From contig JACPEP010000008.1 of the NCBI GenBank assembly GCA_016183425.1, forward strand, positions 85,048-149,047: 64,000 bases of DNA, read 5' to 3'. Position numbers and translations under genes: made by a program. The DNA comes from Chloroflexota bacterium. Lineage in GTDB: Bacteria > Chloroflexota > Dehalococcoidia > JACPEP01. Under the pieces are notes generated by a model that saw nothing but the letters and a program-made list of their open reading frames with translations, was not told the origin of the DNA and searched no databases. Below, in pieces: positions 53,609 to 61,547 of this stretch. The stretch's first letter is position 1. Each line of letters opens with the position of its first letter.

Positions 53609-53842
53609 AAAGATTCCTTCATCCCTTCCTCCACCAGCCCACTGGGCGCCGAGAAAATATGGACAGGCCCGTGGTCCTCTGAGATAATTAGGATATCCTA
53701 AATCCAACATCCTAATTCTTACAATAAAGATTCCTTCATCCTTTCCTCCACCAGCCCGCTGGGCACCGGCAAAATATTGACAGACCCGTGGTCCTCTGAG
53801 ACAATTAGGATGTCCTAAATCCAACATCCTAATTCTTACAAA
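53609..53842. repeat. Two tandem 117-bp repeats upstream of a toxin-antitoxin pair
   Basis: Copies at 53609-53725 and 53726-53842 are about 90% identical. Each contains AATTAGGAT...ATCCTAATT, a 9-bp inverted repeat with a 14-base spacer, plus an inner AGGATaTCCT palindrome that is perfect only in copy 1. The second copy ends 15 bases before the antitoxin ATG, so the palindromes are candidate operators. Confidence 0.8.
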
Positions 53843-53857
53843 GGGGGGTAAAGAAGC

Positions 53858-54145
53858 ATGGCAGAGAAAAAGCTAATAATAGATGTGGTGCTGCGTTCAA
53901 AGCGCCAGATTACCCTCCCTAAAGAGGTCTGTGAACGGCTAAGAATCGGGCCGGGCGATATGTTGGAACTGACCCTAGAAGACTCTACCCTGGTGGCGAG
54001 GCCTAAGAAGGTGGCTGCTTTGGAGGCGTTGCGGGAGATCCGCGAGGCTTTCAAGCATTCGGGGATTACCGAAGGGGAACTTCAGGATGCCGGCAGCCGA
54101 GGGAGGCAAGAAGTCATCAGGAAGCGTTATGCGGCCAAGTCCTAA
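53858..54145 (+). CDS. AbrB/SpoVT-type antitoxin
   Basis: A 95-residue protein whose first 50 residues form a swapped-hairpin AbrB domain: VVLRSKRQITLPKEVCERLR, GPGDMLELTLEDSTLVARPK. The rest is a charged helical tail (ALREIREAFKHSGITEGEL) that would wrap the toxin. The ATG is behind GGGGGG and the end overlaps the PIN gene by 17 bases, so the two are coupled. It likely represses from the palindromes just upstream. Confidence 0.85.
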   Translation: MAEKKLIIDVVLRSKRQITLPKEVCERLRIGPGDMLELTLEDSTLVARPKKVAALEALREIREAFKHSGITEGELQDAGSRGRQEVIRKRYAAKS

Positions 54146-54626
54146 ACTGCGTGTCTTCCTGGATAGCAACGTCATACTCTCAGGGCTGCACTCCTCCGCA
54201 GGGGCGCCAGGCATCATACTGGAGCGTTTTATCGAAGGTGAGTTGATGGTGGTTATATCGCAGCAGGTGCTGGAGGAGGTGGTGCGTACCATCAATGAGA
54301 AACTTCCGGGAGCTCTTCCAACGTTGAAGAGGCTATTGGTGAGCATCATCCCAGAAATCGTGAAGGACCCCTCTCCCCAAGAGGTCACCCCATGGGCCGA
54401 GATTATCCATCCTGATGACGCTGGCATCTTGACCGCGGCAGTAGCTGCCCAACCCGATTACCTAATCACTGGAGATAAGCACTTTTTTGAGAATCCGAGC
54501 ATCGCGGGGAAGTCAGGGCTACACATCGTTACACCGGCTCAGTTCCTAGAGTGTCTCAAGAGCACTGAGCTACCTAATAGGTCTGTCCCCGCCAGAGGCG
54601 GGGAGAAAGGAGCCTCTCTTGACTGA
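54129..54626 (+). CDS. PIN-domain ribonuclease toxin
   Basis: A 165-residue PIN domain. Acidic residues are in RVFLDSNVILSGL (Asp near residue 10), VLEEVVRTI (Glu near residue 55), HPDDAGILTAAV and YLITGDKHFF (Asp near residue 120), the four-acid metal site of PIN nucleases. The ATG at 54129 overlaps the antitoxin. The last 15 codons (RSVPARGGEKGASLD) read through a dispersed palindromic repeat, so the C-terminus has been altered by repeat insertion. Confidence 0.85.
   Translation: MRPSPKLRVFLDSNVILSGLHSSAGAPGIILERFIEGELMVVISQQVLEEVVRTINEKLPGALPTLKRLLVSIIPEIVKDPSPQEVTPWAEIIHPDDAGILTAAVAAQPDYLITGDKHFFENPSIAGKSGLHIVTPAQFLECLKSTELPNRSVPARGGEKGASLD
54587..54603. repeat. CCCCGCC-AGA-GGCGGGG palindromic repeat
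   Basis: A perfect 7-bp stem with an AGA loop lies inside the 3' end of the PIN toxin gene and supplies its last codons. It is the best copy of the family also seen at 39655, 49015 and 58516. Confidence 0.6.
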
Positions 54627-54696
54627 GGAGCTAATGGAGCTTAAGCAGAAGATGGCCCTGGCCTGCCGCGTCATCGCCACTCCCGCCTCATGGTGA
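54619..54696 (+). pseudogene. Possible N-terminal remnant of a class II aldolase-like gene
   Basis: A TTG overlapping the PIN stop opens LTEELMELKQKMALACRVIA behind AAAGGAG, which resembles the start of class II aldolase/adducin proteins. A stop follows after 25 codons. Fragments in other frames downstream (MVIDFEDSKK, MTEEIIIMRN) may belong to the same decayed gene. The remaining bases to 54931 hold nothing I can support. Confidence 0.3.
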
Positions 54697-54931
54697 TTGA
54701 TTTCGAGGACTCTAAAAAGTTCGCATCGAGATGACCGAGGAAATCATCATCATGCGCAATGTGAATGTGGGGGAGCATTATTAAGGTGTTGAAAAGACCG
54801 TGATTTATGGGAAAGCCCGTTAGCCAGCATGGCGAAAATCGGCCCGCCAGGGGGGAAGAACCGTTATGAGGCAGAACTTCCCCCAGCCACGCTGGAACCT
54901 ACTATTCCTCCAGACCGAGCTACGGCCATGT

Positions 54932-55996
54932 CTACGGGCGCACATCCACCACAATAAAGCGCAGCGGGGTCGTGCCCTCATTGCTCTCGATGTGTTTCAC
55001 ATTCATCGGGATAATAGAGACTTTACCCGCTTCCGTGCTAATCACGCTATCGCCTACCAGCATGGTAAGCGTTCCTTCTTCCACATATACGAAATTAGGC
55101 CCCACCGTAACGCTTTCCAGCGTCCGGACGCCTGGGGAAAGGGTAAATTCCCGCAAAAGTAGCCTGTAATTCAACCCTGCGGTGACCTCTACTGGCGCAT
55201 CAGAGATTAAGATCTGTCGCCCCCGGTGAACGGCACCCGGCGGGTCGTCAGCAGCACGGAGGTCAAAAGCGACAATTCGACTTTGGGGGAGATGGCGATG
55301 GGTATGTTCTTGCCTCGCCGGCACTAAAACTCCCTCGCCGCGGGAAAGCACCCTCTTTCCATCGACGGTTGAAAGCTCGCTAGCGCCCTGAGCCACAAAG
55401 AACATCCAATTGAAGCCGTGATCCTGAGGGCCATCAATTACCTCTTCGGTATCCGCCGTTATCTCCCCCACCTTCCATTTCCAGCCCATTGCGGGGGGAG
55501 TTCCCACGCTCAAATCCAGCACCGGGGAAGGAGTCTGAATACTCACCGCCTTTGAGACCGCACTTCCAGGCACTGTGCCGGCCCAGCTAATCCAGGCCCA
55601 TACAAGAGATGAAGGGTCGGAGGACTGGGCGGCGCCGGCATCAAAGATGTAGACGAAGGGGCCCTGCCGGCTCCCCGCCTTCACCCCAGGGTTGACCCAA
55701 CTCACGTCACTGCCATCGAACTTCCCGGCATTGAAGCCGCGACCAGAACCGGCCCAAGAGTCCACGTACTTGGCTCCCTTGGGGGCCCGGACCTTGACGT
55801 TTAAAAGGTCAGCATCAAAGTGCCCCTCATTCTTTATCCAGACAATTGCAGTATAGACGCTCCCCTCCTGCTGGACGCTCAGGTCCACCTTTACGGGTGG
55901 CCAAGGCCCTTCGTGGGATGCCAGCGAAACACCCCCGTAGGTCGTTATTAAAGCCACGACCATCCCAAGGACTACCACAAGCCAAGCCTTCTTCAT
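54932..55996 (-). CDS. Secreted protein with an adhesion-like beta domain and two cupin units
   Basis: 354 residues. A Sec signal peptide (KKAWLVVVLGMVVALITTYG...SLA) is followed by a beta domain at about residues 30-155 (VDLSVQQEGSVYTAIVWIKN, DADLLNVKVRAPKGAKYVD) resembling CARDB/DUF11 repeat domains. Two cupin-type units fill residues 170-354 (VLVPARQEHTHRH; LTMLVGDSVIST...IPMNVKHIES). A cupin outside the cell attached to an Ig-like domain is unusual. AAAGGAGG precedes the ATG. It is expressed alone from the promoter at 56113-56140. Confidence 0.75.
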   Translation of the reverse strand: MKKAWLVVVLGMVVALITTYGGVSLASHEGPWPPVKVDLSVQQEGSVYTAIVWIKNEGHFDADLLNVKVRAPKGAKYVDSWAGSGRGFNAGKFDGSDVSWVNPGVKAGSRQGPFVYIFDAGAAQSSDPSSLVWAWISWAGTVPGSAVSKAVSIQTPSPVLDLSVGTPPAMGWKWKVGEITADTEEVIDGPQDHGFNWMFFVAQGASELSTVDGKRVLSRGEGVLVPARQEHTHRHLPQSRIVAFDLRAADDPPGAVHRGRQILISDAPVEVTAGLNYRLLLREFTLSPGVRTLESVTVGPNFVYVEEGTLTMLVGDSVISTEAGKVSIIPMNVKHIESNEGTTPLRFIVVDVRP

Positions 55997-56112
55997 GGAT
56001 TACCTCCTTTAAGAATAACATTCCTTTCCCTCGGCGAGCCCGACCGCAAGGGTGAGTCAAGAACTACCTCTTACTCCAAAACAGTTATTTAATCACAAAA
56101 TACTACCACGTT

Positions 56113-56140
56113 AGTATAATCACAAAACTAGGGAAGTCAA
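56113..56140 (-). promoter_or_regulatory. Predicted promoter of the secreted cupin gene
   Basis: On the minus strand TTGACT (56135-56140), 16 bases, TATACT (56113-56118). AATCACAAAA occurs twice nearby, at about 56091 and 56119, as a direct repeat that might bind a regulator. Confidence 0.6.
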
Positions 56141-56297
56141 CATGCTTTCATACATAGATATATCCTTGATATATCCTTACTGCAAGGCTTAGCATCCCGG
56201 GAAAAGGTCGGCGGATAACTTCGGGGGAGCTAAACTAAAGGGTAAAAAGAGGGCAACCTACCACCACTCCTCATCAGCGGGCACGAAACAGAAGAGG

Positions 56298-56335
56298 GGA
56301 GCGGCGTAGCCTGCTGGAGCAGGCTACGCCGCTCC
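56298..56335. terminator. 17-bp perfect hairpin
   Basis: GGAGCGGCGTAGCCTGC (56298-56314), TGGA loop, and exact complement (56319-56335). It is placed just after the stop of the broken cytochrome gene and upstream of the cupin promoter. It is a probable terminator, although the T-run is weak. Confidence 0.65.
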
Positions 56336-56342
56336 TGTATTG

Positions 56343-56728
56343 TCACTTACGCTCTGGCTCCCTCGGATACGGCGGCTTGTAGGGATTGGAGATATTGTGC
56401 ATTTTGTCGGGCGAAAAATCCTTGCCGGCTCCGTGGCAGACGGTGCAGGTTTCTACCTTATCGGCACTCCAGGGGTCCGCCGGGTTGGGGTAGACGGTCA
56501 TTACCTTGGCATGACCGTTGGCGATACCGTATCTTTGAGCGTTACGGTGACTTCCGCCTGCTCGCCTTTCACTAAGTAAGTCCCGTTAGATGGTTTGGAT
56601 AGACTAACGGTCACATTCAGCGGCCCTTGTCCCTCTAACCGGGAGGAACCGTATGCCATAATTAGTACTGTTATCAGTGCTAGACCCATAACACCCAAGG
56701 AAACCTGGAGCAATCTTCTAATTCTCAT
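56343..56728 (-). pseudogene. Broken c-type cytochrome (frameshift or internal deletion)
   Basis: The minus strand starts with a signal helix (MRIRRLLQVSLGVMGLALIT) and a beta segment ending EVTVTLKDTV, where the frame soon stops at about 56501. Shifting frame near 56540 opens HAKVMTVYPN, ADKVETCTVCHGAGKDF and MHNISNPYKPPYPREPERK, then stop at 56343. CTVCH is a heme c attachment site, and the ending resembles OmcA/MtrC-type multiheme cytochromes. A large middle part with other hemes is missing. Confidence 0.65.
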
Positions 56729-56960
56729 ATGTATTCCTCTCAACGTGCCTGGTCTTAGCCTTATGTGGATTATGGTGGCGGAAGGGTACTTTGTCTATAT
56801 ATCGTTCGTCACATTTTATACTGCACACAAACAATCTATGTCCTTCGGCTCAGCGATACGCCATCATAGATTTGGTGCATCAAGCTCAATTGTTCCCTCT
56901 TTACGTTTTCCTGTCAGTATCCGCATCGGCGTCCTATCTGCGCCTGCCTTTGTAAAAGCG

Positions 56961-56990
56961 TTGTCTTTTTGCCTCCTTCTGTGCTAAACT
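56961..56990 (+). promoter_or_regulatory. Possible promoter of the rpsB operon
   Basis: TTGTCT (56961-56966), 18 bases, TAAACT (56985-56990), about 130 bases before rpsB. The match is modest. No gene is supported between 56729 and 57122. Confidence 0.4.
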
Positions 56991-57122
56991 GAAACGATGG
57001 CATCGAAGGGAAGGAATAGTACTGCGGTCAAGGAAGGCAAAGGCCGCTGAGCGGGTGTCATATTTCTCAGTGCTTACAAATGTGGGGGGTAGGTTCGCTT
57101 TGAGAAGGAGGAATAACCGAGT

Positions 57123-57926
57123 TTGGCGAGCGTGATCGTGATGAAAGCTCTACTGGAAGCGGGGGTGCACTTCGGTCACCAGACGCGAAGGTGGCATCCG
57201 CGAATGAAGAAGTATATTTTTACCCAACGTAACGGTATCCACATCATAGATCTCCAGCAGACAGTAATTAAACTAGAAGAGGCCTACGCTTTTATCCGGG
57301 ACCTGGTAGCCAAAGGTCAAGATGTTCTCTTCGTAGGCACCAAGAAGCAAGCCCAAGAGGCCATTGAACAAGAAGCACAGCGATGCCACATGCCCTATGT
57401 CAATCTACGTTGGCTGGGGGGTACCTTGACCAACTTCATGACCATCCAATCTCGCATCGACTATCTGGTTCGCCTGGAGGATAGTCGGGTTAAAGGAGAG
57501 TTTGACAACCTTCCCAAAAAGGAGGTGGCGAAGCTGGACGAGGAAATAGCCCGCCTTAACCGGAGGGTGGCGGGCCTGAAAGAAATGACCCGCTTGCCCG
57601 GGGCCCTTTTCGTTGTCGATCCCCACGAGGAAAAGATCTCCGTAATGGAGGCACGTCGGTTAGGCCTCCCTGTCTTGGCCATAGTGGACACCAACTGCGA
57701 CCCAGACCTGGTGGACTATCCCATACCAGCTAACGACGATGCCATTCGGGCAGTCAGGCTCTTATGCTCCAAGATAGCGGATGCCGTTCTAGAGGGAGCG
57801 GCAGATCGGGGGTGGGTAGGAGAGGGAGAGGAGAAGCCTATCCTGGAGGAGGGAGCCATTTTTGAGCCCACAGAGTTCGTAACCTTTTCTGGAGACGAGC
57901 CCGGCAACGAAGGGGGAACGGGGTAG
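57123..57926 (+). CDS. rpsB: 30S ribosomal protein S2
   Basis: S2 is a small-subunit protein needed for S1 docking. The 267-residue protein has [61 protein letters not shown] and [14 protein letters not shown], all hallmark S2 segments. The start is a TTG with GAAGGAGG about 9 bases upstream, which yields the usual short lead before MKALLEAG. It shares its stop base with the tsf GTG. Confidence 0.97.
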   Translation: MASVIVMKALLEAGVHFGHQTRRWHPRMKKYIFTQRNGIHIIDLQQTVIKLEEAYAFIRDLVAKGQDVLFVGTKKQAQEAIEQEAQRCHMPYVNLRWLGGTLTNFMTIQSRIDYLVRLEDSRVKGEFDNLPKKEVAKLDEEIARLNRRVAGLKEMTRLPGALFVVDPHEEKISVMEARRLGLPVLAIVDTNCDPDLVDYPIPANDDAIRAVRLLCSKIADAVLEGAADRGWVGEGEEKPILEEGAIFEPTEFVTFSGDEPGNEGGTG

Positions 57927-58426
57927 TGGCCGTTTCAGTAACAGCAATAAAGGAGCTCAGGGAAGCCACGGGAGCCGGAGTGATAGCCTGCAAACAGGCC
58001 CTGGAAGAGGCGGGAGGGGACTTGGAAAAGGCCAAGGAATTCCTTCGCCGCCGCGGCTTGACGGCGGCCCAAAAGTTGGCCCAACGGGAAACCAAGAACG
58101 GCCTCATAGAGGTTTATGTTCACTGGGGGGCACGCATTGGGGCCATGGTAGAGCTGGACTGCGAGACAGATTTTGTGGCGCGCACCGACGAGTTTAAGGA
58201 GCTGGCCCACAATGTGGCCATGCAGGTGGCGGCCACCAACCCCCGCTATCTTGAACCCCGGGAAATGTCACCGGGTGACGATACCTCCGAGGCCTGTCTC
58301 GTCGCTCAGCCTTTCATCAAAGACCCTCAGGTTACGGTTCAGGAATTGGTGGATGCGGTGGCGGCCAAGGTGAGAGAACGGGTGGTAGTAAAGAGATTTG
58401 TTCGCTTCGAGGTGGGAACCGATTAA
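57926..58426 (+). CDS. tsf: Elongation factor Ts (short form)
   Basis: EF-Ts exchanges nucleotide on EF-Tu. It shows AIKELREATGAGVIACKQAL, the UBA-like N-terminus, and VELDCETDFVARTDEFKELAHN, the core that contacts EF-Tu. At 166 residues it is shorter than the E. coli form (about 280) and seems to have a single core subdomain, as in other compact EF-Ts proteins. The GTG start overlaps the rpsB stop by one base. Confidence 0.95.
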   Translation: MAVSVTAIKELREATGAGVIACKQALEEAGGDLEKAKEFLRRRGLTAAQKLAQRETKNGLIEVYVHWGARIGAMVELDCETDFVARTDEFKELAHNVAMQVAATNPRYLEPREMSPGDDTSEACLVAQPFIKDPQVTVQELVDAVAAKVRERVVVKRFVRFEVGTD

Positions 58427-58431
58427 GAAAC

Positions 58432-58454
58432 AGGCCTGGGGGTGGCCTTTCTTT
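58432..58454 (+). terminator. Weak terminator after tsf
   Basis: AGGCC (58432-58436) and GGCCT (58444-58448) form a 5-bp stem followed by TTCTTT. It lies six bases after the tsf stop and could reduce read-through into pyrH. Confidence 0.45.
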
Positions 58455-58515
58455 AAGTATGATTCTCACGAAAATACGCTGCCGGCTCAGAATGACATTT
58501 TTCAGCCTCCGGTGG

Positions 58516-58530
58516 TCCGCCTGAGGCGGA
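58516..58530. repeat. TCCGCC-TGA-GGCGGA palindromic repeat
   Basis: This is the same stem as at 49015-49029, and it is again preceded, at about 58488, by a TCAGAATGACA box. It lies in the tsf-pyrH gap. Confidence 0.55.
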
Positions 58531-58562
58531 TGATGAACTGATACGTAAAAGGAGAAGGGATA

Positions 58563-59282
58563 GTGGCCATTCGATATCGCCGAATCCTGCTCAAGCTTAG
58601 TGGTGAGGCGTTGGCCGGGGAAAGGACCTTTGGCATTGACGTAGAGACGGTGAGGAAGGTGGCCGCTCAGATAGTCCAGGTACGAAGGATGGGCGTGGAG
58701 ACCACCATCGTGGTGGGGGGAGGCAACATCTGGCGGGGGGTGGAGGCCAGCGCCAACGGCATGGAGCGGGCCACCGCTGACTACGCCGGAATGGTCGCCA
58801 CCATCATCAATGCCTTGGCCCTTCAAGACGCTGTAGAACGAGAAGGTGTGATGTGTCGCACCATGAGCGCCATATCCATCCAGCAAGTAGCTGAGCCCTA
58901 CATTAGACGACGGGCTATCCGTCACCTGGAGAAGGGAAGGGTAGTCATCTTCGCCGCCGGCACGGGGAACCCTTATATGACTACCGATACTGCCGCCGCC
59001 CTGCGGGCGGTGGAGATAGGGGCGGAGGTGCTTCTCATGGGCAAGAATCGGGTAGACGGCGTCTACGACTCCGATCCCCACAAAAACCCGACAGCTAAAC
59101 GGCTCGACGAGTTGACCTATATGGAGGCTATCAATCGGCGCCTGGAGGTCATGGATGGCACCGCCCTTGCCCTGTGTATGGAGAACAAAATCCCCATCAT
59201 CGTCTTCGACCTTATGTCGCCGCGCAGCATACAGCGGGTAGTGGAAGGGGAACCCTTAGGTAGCGTCGTTCACAGCGTTTAG
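58563..59282 (+). CDS. pyrH: Uridylate kinase
   Basis: PyrH phosphorylates UMP to UDP. The 239-residue protein has [69 protein letters not shown] and KVDGVY-like [10 protein letters not shown], the full set of bacterial UMP kinase motifs. It starts with GTG behind AAAAGGAG. Its position between tsf and frr is the common bacterial order. Confidence 0.97.
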   Translation: MAIRYRRILLKLSGEALAGERTFGIDVETVRKVAAQIVQVRRMGVETTIVVGGGNIWRGVEASANGMERATADYAGMVATIINALALQDAVEREGVMCRTMSAISIQQVAEPYIRRRAIRHLEKGRVVIFAAGTGNPYMTTDTAAALRAVEIGAEVLLMGKNRVDGVYDSDPHKNPTAKRLDELTYMEAINRRLEVMDGTALALCMENKIPIIVFDLMSPRSIQRVVEGEPLGSVVHSV

Positions 59283-59318
59283 CCCCTTCGGGTGAAGAAC
59301 CCCGAGAAAGGAGAAAAA

Positions 59319-60188
59319 ATGGAGCGCCCCAGGCATCAGCAATCGTGGGAGGATTGGCAGAGAACTGATTTTCCCACTTTTATACCTCAGGTAAACGCCT
59401 ACCGACAGTTGATTATCCAAAGCCGACCTCTACTGGATGGGCCCGTGAGCCCCATAGCCATTTCCCTGGGAAGTGAGGAGGCTCACAGCCAACACGTAAA
59501 AGAGTACGCCCGCTTCATAGGCGCTGATCTGGTGGGGGTGGCTGAGGTAGATGAGAGTTGTATCTACGAGAGTGTTTCTATCCCCCATCGTTACGCCATC
59601 TCTCTGGCCATGGCCATGGACTACGCAAAACTGAAAACGGCTCCCAGCATAGCCTCCTCCATCGAAGGCTTGCGGGTGGCCTGGGCACTGGGAGAGGTGG
59701 CGATAAGGGTGGCCGCCCATATCCGCGAGTTGGGCCATTGCGCTCAGGCAGAGCCTCCCTATCCCCAGGGTAGCCCCGACCGGAGGCGGCGCATCCTTCA
59801 CATTCCCCACGCCATCGCCGCCGGGCTGGGAGAGCTGGGCAAGAACGGTTTGCTCCTTACCCATGAATTTGGCCCCCGGGTGCTTATCGCCACCGTGACC
59901 ACAGACTTCCCCCTCCCCATAGATGGGGCGCAAGATATGGGCCTCGCCCTTCGGTGTCAGGATTGCTCCCTCTGTTTCCTCGCCTGCCGGGGAGGAGCTA
60001 TCTGTGAGGACAAGCAAGAGATTAGAGGAGTATACAAGTGGGCCATAGATCCCAAGAAGCATATCGCCTACAGCAATCAGCTTCGGGAGGCCCACCACTC
60101 CCAAGGATGTGGCATCTGCTTAAAAGTGTGCCCTATTGGCCGGCCTCAGACTCCAGAAAGGAGTCTGGCTGCCACCACCGGAACATAG
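59319..60188 (+). CDS. Reductive dehalogenase/QueG-like 4Fe-4S protein
   Basis: 289 residues. The middle has AAGLGELGKNGLLLTHEFGPRV, a segment shared by RdhA reductive dehalogenases and QueG epoxyqueuosine reductases. It is followed by CQDCSLCFLAC and CGICLKVCP, two 4Fe-4S motifs. There is no Tat signal and the protein is much shorter than RdhA, so it is probably cytoplasmic and may lack a full corrinoid domain. The ATG at 59319 follows AAAGGAG. It is inserted between pyrH and frr, which are usually adjacent. Confidence 0.75.
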   Translation: MERPRHQQSWEDWQRTDFPTFIPQVNAYRQLIIQSRPLLDGPVSPIAISLGSEEAHSQHVKEYARFIGADLVGVAEVDESCIYESVSIPHRYAISLAMAMDYAKLKTAPSIASSIEGLRVAWALGEVAIRVAAHIRELGHCAQAEPPYPQGSPDRRRRILHIPHAIAAGLGELGKNGLLLTHEFGPRVLIATVTTDFPLPIDGAQDMGLALRCQDCSLCFLACRGGAICEDKQEIRGVYKWAIDPKKHIAYSNQLREAHHSQGCGICLKVCPIGRPQTPERSLAATTGT

Positions 60189-60206
60189 CCTGAGGGAGGA
60201 ACAAAG

Positions 60207-60773
60207 GTGGCTGACGCTGTACCGGACGTCCTGGGCGACGCCGAGGACAGAATGACCAAGGCAATAGAAGCCTTAAAGAAAGAGTTGACTACTATACGCA
60301 CCGGCCGTGCCCACCCTGCTTTGCTGGAACAGGTGAAGGTGGATTACTATGGCGCTGCTACTCCCATCAACCAGCTAGCCACTATCTCGGTGCCCGAAGC
60401 TCGCCTTCTGGTAATCCAGCCCTGGGACCGCCACCTTATGGGAGCCATAGAGAAAGCTATTCTCAAGTCCGAGCTGGGGCTCACACCCATCAACGACGGC
60501 AACGTTATTCGCCTCGCCATTCCTTCCCTGACCGAAGAGCGGCGCCGGGAGCTTGTCAAGATGGTTCACAAGCGGGCCGAAGAAGGCCGGGTGGAAGTGC
60601 GCAACATACGCCGCGACGCCATGGATGAGATGAGGCGGCGGGAGAAAAGCAAAGAGCTATCGGAAGATGACTTGAAGCGGTCTTCAGAGCACTTGCAGCG
60701 CCTCACCGATAGCTTTATTGTCCTGGTAGAAGAGACAGCCCAGCAAAAAGAGGCGGAGCTGCTCCAGGTTTAG
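60207..60773 (+). CDS. frr: Ribosome recycling factor
   Basis: RRF splits post-termination ribosomes with EF-G. The 188-residue protein has LTTIRTGRAHPALLEQVKVDYYG, ATPINQLATISVPEARLL, PINDGNVIRLAIPSLTEERR and the C-terminal helix through KELSEDDLKRSSEHLQRL. It starts with GTG behind GAGGGAGGA and is six bases from uppS. Confidence 0.97.
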   Translation: MADAVPDVLGDAEDRMTKAIEALKKELTTIRTGRAHPALLEQVKVDYYGAATPINQLATISVPEARLLVIQPWDRHLMGAIEKAILKSELGLTPINDGNVIRLAIPSLTEERRRELVKMVHKRAEEGRVEVRNIRRDAMDEMRRREKSKELSEDDLKRSSEHLQRLTDSFIVLVEETAQQKEAELLQV

Positions 60774-60779
60774 ACCACC

Positions 60780-61520
60780 GTGGCGATAGATACAGCTACA
60801 TCTCAGGCCTCACCTCCTTACCTATCGCGCCTTCCCCGCCACGTGGCCATCATCATGGATGGCAACGGCCGGTGGGCCGCCCAGCGCGGTTTGCCCCGGG
60901 TGGCCGGCCACCGGGCGGGGACGGAAAACCTGCGCCGCGTCATTGAGAGCTTTGCCGACCACGGCATTAAGTACCTTACCCTTTACGCCTTCTCCACGGA
61001 GAACTGGCTGCGTCCCAAAGAGGAGGTGCGGGGCCTATTTCACCTCCTGGGGCAGGTCATAAAAAGGGAGGCCAGGACTCTCAAAGAGAAGGGAGTCAAG
61101 TTGCAGCACCTGGGGAAGATGGAAGGGATTTCTCTCCGTCTTCAAAAGGAAATACGCCAGGCCATCGAAATGACCCGTGACAACGACCTTATCATAGTTA
61201 GCGTGGCCCTCAACTACGGGGGGCGAGAGGAGATACTAAACGCTGTACGGCGCATCATCGTCGATGGCGTCCCCCCCGAGACCGTGGACGGGGCCCTGAT
61301 GGAACGATACCTTTACACCGCCGGCCAACCCGACCCCGACCTCATCATTCGCACCGCCGGTGAGATGCGCCTGAGCAACTTCCTCATCTGGCAATCTGCC
61401 TACAGCGAGTACTATGCCACGCCTACCCTGTGGCCGGATTTTGGTGAAGAGGAGATACAAAACGCCCTTCTGGCCTATAGCCAACGTCAACGACGTTTCG
61501 GTGGCCTGCCCTCGGCATAG
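60780..61520 (+). CDS. uppS: Undecaprenyl diphosphate synthase
   Basis: UppS makes the C55 lipid carrier by cis-condensation of IPP. The 246-residue protein has HVAIIMDGNGRWAAQRGLPR (catalytic Asp), GHRAGTENLRRV, LTLYAFSTENW, DLIIRTAGEMRLSNFLIWQS and SEYYATPTLWPDF. It supplies the carrier used by mraY and murG in this window. The start is a GTG. Confidence 0.97.
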   Translation: MAIDTATSQASPPYLSRLPRHVAIIMDGNGRWAAQRGLPRVAGHRAGTENLRRVIESFADHGIKYLTLYAFSTENWLRPKEEVRGLFHLLGQVIKREARTLKEKGVKLQHLGKMEGISLRLQKEIRQAIEMTRDNDLIIVSVALNYGGREEILNAVRRIIVDGVPPETVDGALMERYLYTAGQPDPDLIIRTAGEMRLSNFLIWQSAYSEYYATPTLWPDFGEEEIQNALLAYSQRQRRFGGLPSA

Positions 61521-61547
61521 AAAGCGCATTCCCCCATCAGGGCGACG

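Noticed and set aside
53561..53827. Minus-strand 88-codon open frame with a 39-residue internal repeat
   Set aside because: The repeat exists because the DNA repeat unit (117 bp) is a multiple of three. The composition is unlike a protein, and palindromes and an adjacent antitoxin promoter explain the DNA better.
56595..56987. Plus-strand 130-codon open frame upstream of rpsB
   Set aside because: It overlaps the signal-peptide end of the cytochrome relic on the other strand, has no ribosome-binding site, and has no domain-like pattern.
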